Of a stretch of 7,122 nucleotides of DNA, positions 1 through 4,947 are shown piece by piece. The position numbers and the translations under genes were made by a program. A model generated the notes under the pieces. The model had not been told where the DNA came from. It was given only the letters and a program-made list of their open reading frames with translations, and made no database searches. The stretch spans positions 4,871 through 11,992 of the forward strand of contig PKWS01000335.1 of the NCBI GenBank assembly GCA_003132105.1, given 5' to 3'. How positions within the stretch are numbered: position 1 is the stretch's first letter; every line of letters starts with the position of its first letter. Source of the DNA: Desulfosporosinus sp. Lineage in GTDB: Bacteria; Bacillota; Desulfitobacteriia; Desulfitobacteriales; Desulfitobacteriaceae.

Positions 1-930
1 TATCCAGCTCTTTGATCTTGCGATAAAGCGTATTTCGTCCAATTCCTAGAAGTTTAGCGGCGGGCGCAATTTTTCCTCTGGTTTGGGTGAGTGCATAGAG
101 GATGGCGTGTTTGGTCTGTTGGTCCAGTAAGGTCTCTGGTTCGGTTTAATAAATGAGCATAAACTTCTTCTTCAATCCCTAGTATTTGGCTACCAGACGA
201 TTCACATGCTTTGCGGATAAAATAGGGAACTAAGTCTAGAATGTCCTTAGGACGTTCACGCAGTGGCGGTAATTCCAAAGTGACGACCTTCAGGCGATAG
301 TATAAATCCAAGCGGCGATTTTTAGAGCTTTTGTATCACCAATTCGAGAAACTTCCTTTTCTTGAAGTACTCGAAGCAGGGCAACTTGAACATTCAAAGG
401 CATATCTCCAATCTCATCAAGGAAAATAGTCCCTTTATTAGCCAATTCAAACTTACCAGGTTTCCCTCCACGGCGTGCTCCTGTGAAGGCGCCCTCAACA
501 TAGCCGAATAACTCAGTATACAAAGTGCTCCCAACCGTAGCGGAGATGGGAGCATTATCACGGAGAGAAGTTCCAATTGCATTTGTTCCTCGGATTTCTT
601 CTCGCCAACTGGCGCCGGGACTTAAATTTACCTTTTGAGCTTTATTCATAAAGGGCGCGTCACCAATGGCTTCGATGATGTAGCCATCGCTGTCACCCAA
701 CAAAACGGTATAATTGGTGCTCCCAAGCAAACTGAAAATGTAAGGCATTACGGGTTCGCTCGCTCGGATCAGGGATTCTTGGGTGTCTCTACGCTTGCTG
801 AGACTTTGAGATGATAGAATATCCTGGTTAGATACTAGCGTATGGTCTACATTAAACTCTAAGCTTCTCTGCCAAGAACGATAGATGGAAGGAGTTACTT
901 CCGATTCAACGTATTCACCATTTATAAAAC
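1..930 (-). pseudogene. Decayed AcoR-type sigma-54-dependent transcriptional activator, 3' end beyond window
   Basis: This is the remnant of an enhancer-binding activator of sigma-54 RNA polymerase. Reading leftward from about 927, the N-terminus shows RFINGEYV and SWQRS, typical of AcoR-like proteins. A GAF-like sensory region follows, ending in GTNAIGTSLRDNAPIS (about 595-545). The text then jumps to ELFGYVEGAFTGA (514 leftward), which holds the sigma-54 contact loop, and to Walker B GTIFLDEIGDMP. The whole block between, including the Walker A GESGTGKE motif, is absent. After GDTKALK (about 320) the frame breaks and resumes at LDLYYRLKVV (311 leftward), missing the usual RIIAATN segment. 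After EEEVYAHLLN (about 144) it breaks again and resumes in a third frame at 136-2 with a Fis-type helix-turn-helix (AAKLLGIGRNTLYRKIKEL). The gene runs off the left edge. Usual family length is about 600-680 residues; roughly half remains. It was probably the activator of the divergent aldehyde oxidoreductase gene. Family assignment is firm; the target is inferred. Confidence 0.87.
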
Positions 931-945
931 GTGTCCGATGGATGT
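928..945. other. Junction of two truncated divergent genes (deleted intergenic region)
   Basis: Regulator similarity on the minus strand stops near RFINGEYV (about 927). Oxidoreductase similarity on the plus strand begins at about 940 with GCIASSNSGGYWG, which matches an internal conserved stretch near residue 90 of the AOR family. Neither gene has a plausible own start here. The simplest reading is one deletion that removed the regulator start, the divergent promoter region and the first 90 or so codons of the oxidoreductase. The exact breakpoint cannot be fixed without an intact relative. Confidence 0.6.
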
Positions 946-2476
946 ATCGCTTCTTCGAACTCCGGGGGATATTGGGGAGCACAGCTAAAGTTTGCCGGTT
1001 ATGATATGGTTATTTTGGAAGGCAAGGCAGCTAAGCCAGTGTATATTGCCATTACCGACGACAAGGTGGAAATTAAAGATGCAGCCAATGTTTGGGGTAA
1101 GGATGTTTATGCCACAACGGAGGCTTTAAAGCAGGAGTTTGGGGATGACAAAGCGAAAGTCTTAACCATTGGACCTGCTGGTGAAAACCTTTCTCTGATG
1201 GCAGCGATCATGAATGACCTCTATCGCGCAGCTGGGCGCAGTGGAGTGGGTGCTGTAATGGGATCAAAGAATCTCAAAGCGATTATCGTTCGTGGAACTG
1301 GGAAAGTTGAAAATACGAATCCAGATGAGATGAAAAATGTCCTGAGTGCGGCTTTGGGCAAACTTAAGGAAAATGGCGTAACAGGTCAAGGTCTTGGAGC
1401 GTACGGTACAGCTGTTCTTGTTAATATTATTAATGAGAGCGGAATATATCCGGTCAATAACTTCCAAGATTCCTATGATCCCGAAGCAGATCTAATCAGT
1501 GGAGAAACAATGACAGCAAACCACTTGATCAAAAAAAAATGCTTGCTATCGTTGCCCGATCGCTTGTGGTCGCCATAATAAATGGGAAGGCGGCGAAGGC
1601 GCTGGTCCTGAGTATGAAGCTGTATGGTGCTTTGGCTCTGACTGTGGCATCCATGATTATGACGCGGTTCATGTAGCCAATGATCTATGCAACAAATTAG
1701 GGTTGGACTCGATTTCGGTCGGGTGTACCATTGCAGCGGGTATGGAACTTGTTCAGCGCGGCTATATTAAGCCAGAAGAACTTGATGGGACGCCACTTGA
1801 GTTCGGAAATGCCAAAGGAATGGTAGAATGGGTACGGAAAATAGCTTACGCTGAAGGACTCGGAGCCAAAATGGCTCAAGGTTCGTATAACTTCGCTGAA
1901 GGTTATGGTCACCCAGAGCTATCCATGACGGTGAAAAAACTTGAGATTCCTGCCTATGACCCTCGGGGGATACAAGGTCACGGCCTTCAATATGCAACAA
2001 GTAACCGTGGTGGTTGTCATGTTCGCGGGTACATGGTTTCTCCGGAAATCTTGGGCCTTCCTGAAAAACTTGATAAGGACTCCATTGAGGGAAAAGCAAC
2101 GTGGGTCAAGATCTTCCAAGATCTCACAGCCGTTATCGACTCCGTTGGAATGTGCTTATTCACTTCCTTCGCGCTGGGCCTTTCTGATTACACGGCGATT
2201 GTCAATGCTGTGACGGGGTCTGATTATACGGATGCAGAACTCTTGGCATGCGGAGACCGGATTTGAAATATTGAACGTTTACAAAATTTGCGGACAGGTA
2301 TGACCACTGCGGATGACACACTTCCTGAACGTTTATTAAAAGTAGCAATTCCAACAGGGCCTTCAAAAGGAGGTGTCCACAGATTGCCAGAACTTCTACC
2401 CCAGTACTATACTGAACGTGGATGGGATGCAGCTGGCGTACCAACGCCTGAATGTCTTAAAAACCTCGGAATTTAG
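940..2476 (+). pseudogene. aor: Degraded aldehyde:ferredoxin oxidoreductase (tungsten/molybdopterin enzyme, AOR family)
   Basis: Intact members oxidise aldehydes to carboxylates with ferredoxin, using a bis-pterin tungsten centre and one [4Fe-4S] cluster in the cytoplasm. Signatures are SNSGGYWG (about 958), GRSGVGAVMGSKNLKAI (about 1234-1284) and CxxCxxxC (ACYRCPIACGR, cysteines at 1544, 1553 and 1565). Also present are GLDSIS, the stretch DPRGIQGHGLQYATSNRGG, and SVGMCLF with the likely fourth cluster cysteine at 2153-2155. The C-terminus is complete (PTPECLKNLGI, stop at 2474-2476). Three lesions are visible. The first 90 or so residues are missing. A frame change occurs at nine A (1531-1539), just before the cluster motif. 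A TGA at 2264-2266 (GDRI*NIERL) sits where relatives commonly carry an aromatic residue. Both out-of-frame parts still align well, so decay looks recent. Without the N-terminal pterin-binding part the product could not work. The symbol names the family only. Confidence 0.9.
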
Positions 2477-2499
2477 GACAAGTATATCCTAACGTGAAA

Positions 2500-2527
2500 T
2501 TGGAAAAAAATAGGATGGAACTATTAA
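2500..2527 (+). promoter_or_regulatory. Possible sigma-A promoter before the MoaD-like gene
   Basis: TTGGAA (2500-2505) and TATTAA (2522-2527) are separated by 16 bases; each matches four of six consensus positions. The position fits: the ancestral promoter upstream of the oxidoreductase has been lost, and the intact genes downstream would need their own. This is a weak match in AT-rich DNA and could be chance. Confidence 0.25.
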
Positions 2528-2528
2528 T

Positions 2529-2551
2529 GGGGGACCTTTTTGGGGTTCTCC
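2529..2551 (+). terminator. Short hairpin after the oxidoreductase remnant, weak terminator or leader stem
   Basis: GGGGGACC (2529-2536) can pair with GGTTCTCC (2544-2551) over eight positions including two G-U pairs, around a seven-base loop. It is followed by TTCATT rather than a clean T run, so termination would be weak. It may instead be the first stem of the leader RNA that precedes the MoaD-like gene. Confidence 0.3.
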
Positions 2552-2555
2552 TTCA

Positions 2556-2590
2556 TTGAACTTATCCAGGAGTATTGTTTAGCCATCGGA
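2556..2590 (+). promoter_or_regulatory. Leader element copy 1, before the MoaD-like gene
   Basis: TTGAACTTATCCAGG (2556-2570) is followed after eight bases by TTAGCCATCGGA (2579-2590). Both blocks recur before the MoeA-PBP gene (4829-4843 and 4893-4904), there separated by 49 bases. ACTT and TCC of the first block can pair with AAGT and GGA just after the second block's core, around an internal loop. Two cofactor genes preceded by the same paired blocks suggest a shared regulatory RNA or operator. I cannot assign the family from sequence alone; a molybdenum/tungsten cofactor riboswitch is one possibility. This copy lacks the central stem-loop seen in copy 2. Confidence 0.4.
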
Positions 2591-2611
2591 CAAAAGTAAG
2601 GAGGGGTCTAA

Positions 2612-2836
2612 ATGCATGTGACCGTGAAATTATTCGCGACGTTTCGAGAGGGTCGCTTTAAGGTCGAAAAGAGGGAGCTTCCGGAAGAAAGTCGCCTTCT
2701 TGATGTCCTCCAACCGCTGAACATTAAACCTGAGGAAGTTGCCATTTGCCTAGTTAACGGGCGGAATGTTAATGAACTGCATGTCTTGAAAGATGGAGAT
2801 ACCATTGCACTCTTTCCACCGGTGGGAGGTGGTTAA
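2612..2836 (+). CDS. moaD: MoaD/ThiS-family sulfur carrier protein
   Basis: A 74-residue ubiquitin-like sulfur carrier. In molybdopterin synthesis such a protein is adenylylated and then thiocarboxylated on its C-terminal glycine, and donates sulfur to the pterin precursor in the cytoplasm. The opening MHVTVKLFATFRE is the typical first strand, LVNGRNVNE and LKDGDTIALFPPV are the usual later blocks, and the protein ends in GGG (residues 72-74), exposing the required Gly-Gly tail. Length is normal for the family. The ATG has an excellent site, AAGGAGG at 2598-2604, seven bases upstream. It abuts the E1-like gene (TAA then ATG). ThiS carriers look alike, but the MoeA neighbours and the oxidoreductase remnant favour a pterin role, possibly as a dedicated tungsten-enzyme MoaD paralog. 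No moaE or moaA is in the window. Confidence 0.88.
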   Translation: MHVTVKLFATFREGRFKVEKRELPEESRLLDVLQPLNIKPEEVAICLVNGRNVNELHVLKDGDTIALFPPVGGG

Positions 2837-3523
2837 ATGAAATTAGAAGGTCGTTACGCTCGGAATAGAAAAACCTTGTCTGAGGAGGATCAGCTCAAGC
2901 TCTCCACTTCATGCGTAGCAATCGTGGGGTGTGGAGGACTTGGGGGGTATATAGCCGAAGAACTCGCGCGGATCGGGGTCGGACGACTAGTACTTATTGA
3001 CGGTGATCGCCTGGAGGTTAGCAATCTTAATCGTCAGATTATGTCTTCAGAACTCAATATAGGGCAGTGGAAAGTGGAAGCCTCCCGCGATAGACTACAA
3101 AGTGTGAATTCTGAGGTACAAGTCGAGGTGATTAGAGGCTGGTTTGAAGAAAAAAAGGGTCCTGAATTGTTTCGGAACGTCGACTTAGTGTGTGACGCCC
3201 TTGACTCGATTCCCACACGTGTCGTGTTGGAACGGGTCTGTCACCAGATGGGGTTACCGTTAGTTTTTGCAAGCATCGCAGGCTGGTTTGGCCAAATAGG
3301 CGTGAGTCTGCCAGGTGATTTTAGCGTTCTGCGCTTATTTGGGCGCGGGGCACAGGGGGTTGAGAGCACTTGGGGAAATCCAGCGTTTACTCCAGCTGTC
3401 TTGGCAAGCCTAAGTGTGGTGGAAACTGTAAAATTACTGGTTGGACTTAAGCCTTCCTTGCGACATGCTTGGTTACAGGTGGATCTGCTAACCATGGAAT
3501 TTGAACGTTTTGAGATCCAGTAG
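2837..3523 (+). CDS. MoeB/ThiF/HesA-family E1-like adenylyltransferase
   Basis: A 228-residue enzyme that would adenylylate the C-terminal glycine of the neighbouring carrier with ATP. The nucleotide-binding loop is GCGGLG (residues 31-36). D55 and D57 end the second strand (LVLIDGD). SNLNRQ (62-67) supplies the conserved Asn, Arg and Gln. K79 and D123 with R128 (DALDSIPTR) complete the usual ATP site. The C-terminus (VDLLTMEFERFEI) is typical. It is somewhat shorter than E. coli MoeB (249 residues). It has cysteines at 26, 32, 119 and 135 but no CxxC pair, so the structural zinc site and the usual crossover cysteine loop seem absent. Start: ATG immediately after the carrier stop; the GGAGG within the carrier's glycine codons (2825-2829) serves as its ribosome site. 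MoeB, ThiF and HesA cannot be separated by motif alone, so no symbol is given; context favours a MoeB role. Confidence 0.88.
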   Translation: MKLEGRYARNRKTLSEEDQLKLSTSCVAIVGCGGLGGYIAEELARIGVGRLVLIDGDRLEVSNLNRQIMSSELNIGQWKVEASRDRLQSVNSEVQVEVIRGWFEEKKGPELFRNVDLVCDALDSIPTRVVLERVCHQMGLPLVFASIAGWFGQIGVSLPGDFSVLRLFGRGAQGVESTWGNPAFTPAVLASLSVVETVKLLVGLKPSLRHAWLQVDLLTMEFERFEIQ

Positions 3524-3559
3524 TGGATAAACATTTGATTACGAAAGGTGTGATGGAAC

Positions 3560-4801
3560 ATGGGAAACAGCAGTGAATTATTTAAGGTCAAAACGTTGGC
3601 TGAGGCCATCGATTCCTTAAAACCCTATGTTCTCTCATTTTATAAGCGCGTCGAGAAGATTCCTTTGGCTGATTCTCTGGGACGTATTCTTGTTCAGGAT
3701 ATCCCGGCAACCTGTGCTATACCTCATTTTCGCAAATCTACAATGGATGGGATGGCCGTTCGAGCTACAGATACGTTTGGAGCCAGTGAAAGTATGCCTG
3801 CGTTAGTACAATGTTATGAGGTAGTACGGATGGGTGAGGCTCCGACGGAAGCGTTGGGGCAGGGGTCAGGTTTACTAATGCCCACAGGAGGAATGCTTCC
3901 TGGAGGAGCGGATGCGGTCGTGATGATTGAACATCTCGAACACTTCGGGGGGGAACTCTATGGTGTAACAAAGGCTGTTGCACCCGGGGAGAATCTTATC
4001 GACATTGGCGAAGATTTAACCGTAGGGGAAGTTATTCTTTCGCAATTCACACGAATTAGGGCCCAAGAAATGGGGCTCTTGGCATCCCTAGGGCAAACAA
4101 TTGTCCCGGTTTTGCCCCGTTTTCGCGTCGGGATTCTTTCGACAGGGGATGAAATTATCCCTCCAGATCAAGAACCTCTACCTGGTCAATCAAGGGATAT
4201 TAATGGCTATACTCTGCTTGGACAGGCCCTGGCGAGCGGTGCTGATGCCCATCATTATGGGATTGTGAAAGATGACCTTGAAGAACTCCATACAATGCTT
4301 ACACGAATGTTAAGGGAAAATGATATAGTTTTACTCTCTGGCGGAAGCTCTGTAGGGACTCGTGACCTGTCCGCTCAGCTAATTGGCGAGCTAGGAGAGC
4401 CTGGACTGCTGTTTCACGGTCTAGCACTTAAACCTGGTAAGCCTACAATCGGTGGGGTCGTGGATGGCAAACTAATTTTTGGACTTCCTGGACACCCTGC
4501 CTCTGCGATGGTCGTTTTTGACGCAATCGTCCGCCCGTGGTTGGATGGGTCTGTGTTACACCCCCAAGTTGATCCTCTTCCCAAGGGTAAGTTAACCCAG
4601 AACTTATATTCTGGAAGTGGTCGGGAGGAGTTTGTGCGTACACGCCTTATATCAAACGGAGAAGGATGGCTGCTTGAACCGATTCGAGGGAAATCCGGCT
4701 TAATTCGGACGATGGTGTTGGCAGATGCCATAGTGCACATTGGCTTAGATACTGAGGGTATAGAAGCAGGGAAAGAAGTATCTTTTCGGTTTTTGAGATA
4801 A
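3560..4801 (+). CDS. moeA: Molybdopterin molybdenumtransferase MoeA
   Basis: A 413-residue enzyme that inserts molybdate (or tungstate) into adenylylated molybdopterin, releasing AMP and yielding active cofactor. Family blocks appear in order: STMDGMAVRA (60-69), PTGGMLPGGADAVV (108-121), GEDLTVGEV (150-158), RAQEMGLLASLG (167-178), LSTGDEI (193-199), RDINGY (212-217), LLSGGSSVGTRDL (258-270, the usual GGVSVG loop), LALKPGKP (288-295) and GLPGHPAS (308-315). A C-terminal beta-barrel domain (SGREEFVRTRL onward) follows. Length matches single-domain MoeA. The ATG is preceded by AAAGGTG about ten bases upstream. It lies 36 bases after the E1-like gene, so it is probably in the same transcript. 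M65 replaces the common Tyr of the MDGYA motif. Paired MoeA genes often occur in organisms using both molybdenum and tungsten; which metal this copy handles cannot be read from sequence. Confidence 0.95.
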   Translation: MGNSSELFKVKTLAEAIDSLKPYVLSFYKRVEKIPLADSLGRILVQDIPATCAIPHFRKSTMDGMAVRATDTFGASESMPALVQCYEVVRMGEAPTEALGQGSGLLMPTGGMLPGGADAVVMIEHLEHFGGELYGVTKAVAPGENLIDIGEDLTVGEVILSQFTRIRAQEMGLLASLGQTIVPVLPRFRVGILSTGDEIIPPDQEPLPGQSRDINGYTLLGQALASGADAHHYGIVKDDLEELHTMLTRMLRENDIVLLSGGSSVGTRDLSAQLIGELGEPGLLFHGLALKPGKPTIGGVVDGKLIFGLPGHPASAMVVFDAIVRPWLDGSVLHPQVDPLPKGKLTQNLYSGSGREEFVRTRLISNGEGWLLEPIRGKSGLIRTMVLADAIVHIGLDTEGIEAGKEVSFRFLR

Positions 4802-4828
4802 AGGAAACTTACTTCATCTGAAGTTTAG

Positions 4829-4904
4829 TTGAACTTATCCAGGGGCTTAGCGCCACTTATCTCTCGCTTAAGAGGTAGGAGTCTAGTGACGGTTAGCCAT
4901 CAGA
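4829..4904 (+). promoter_or_regulatory. Leader element copy 2, possible structured RNA before the MoeA-PBP gene
   Basis: TTGAACTTATCCAGG (4829-4843) and TTAGCCATCAGA (4893-4904) repeat the blocks found at 2556-2590. Between them CTTATCTCT can pair with AGAGGTAGG (9 pairs with G-U, about 4856-4879, loop CGCTTA). Outside, AACTTATC can pair with GATAAATT (4903-4910) with one mismatch, and GGCT (4844-4847) with AGCC (4895-4898). The result is a closed three-stem shape, typical of a cis-acting leader. The rest of the 146-base gap between the two moeA genes holds an ACTTCA/TGAAGT inverted repeat (4811-4824), which might weakly end the upstream transcript. Identity as a Moco or Tuco riboswitch is an inference from context only. 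Confidence 0.42.
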
Positions 4905-4930
4905 TAAATTATATAAAACTGCTTAGAAAC

Positions 4931-4937
4931 GGGGAGG
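4931..4937 (+). promoter_or_regulatory. Ribosome binding site that fixes a GTG start
   Basis: GGGGAGG sits ten bases before GTG at 4948. No ATG lies nearby in frame, and MoeA similarity begins soon after, so GTG is the most likely start of the MoeA-PBP gene. Confidence 0.65.
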
Positions 4938-4947
4938 CAAAGGAAAC

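Noticed and set aside
290..982. GTG-started minus-strand frame of 230 codons as an intact regulator gene
   Set aside because: Its first 18 or so codons are the reverse complement of conserved oxidoreductase sequence, and its end is out of frame. The Walker A region is also missing, so it is a fragment of a pseudogene.
931..1578. ATG at 931 as a true start of a short AOR-like protein
   Set aside because: No ribosome site is visible and AOR similarity starts mid-family. The end after 1539 is frameshifted nonsense.
3765..3983. Minus-strand open frames inside moeA, and likewise at 4414-4740 and 5981-6223
   Set aside because: They are shadows of well-conserved plus-strand genes, with no ribosome site or family motifs.
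4833..4850. Resemblance of CTTATCCAGG to the start of an S-box (SAM-I) riboswitch
   Set aside because: The following GAGGG, GCCC and GCAACC landmarks of the S-box are absent, and the gene context is molybdopterin, not sulfur amino acids.
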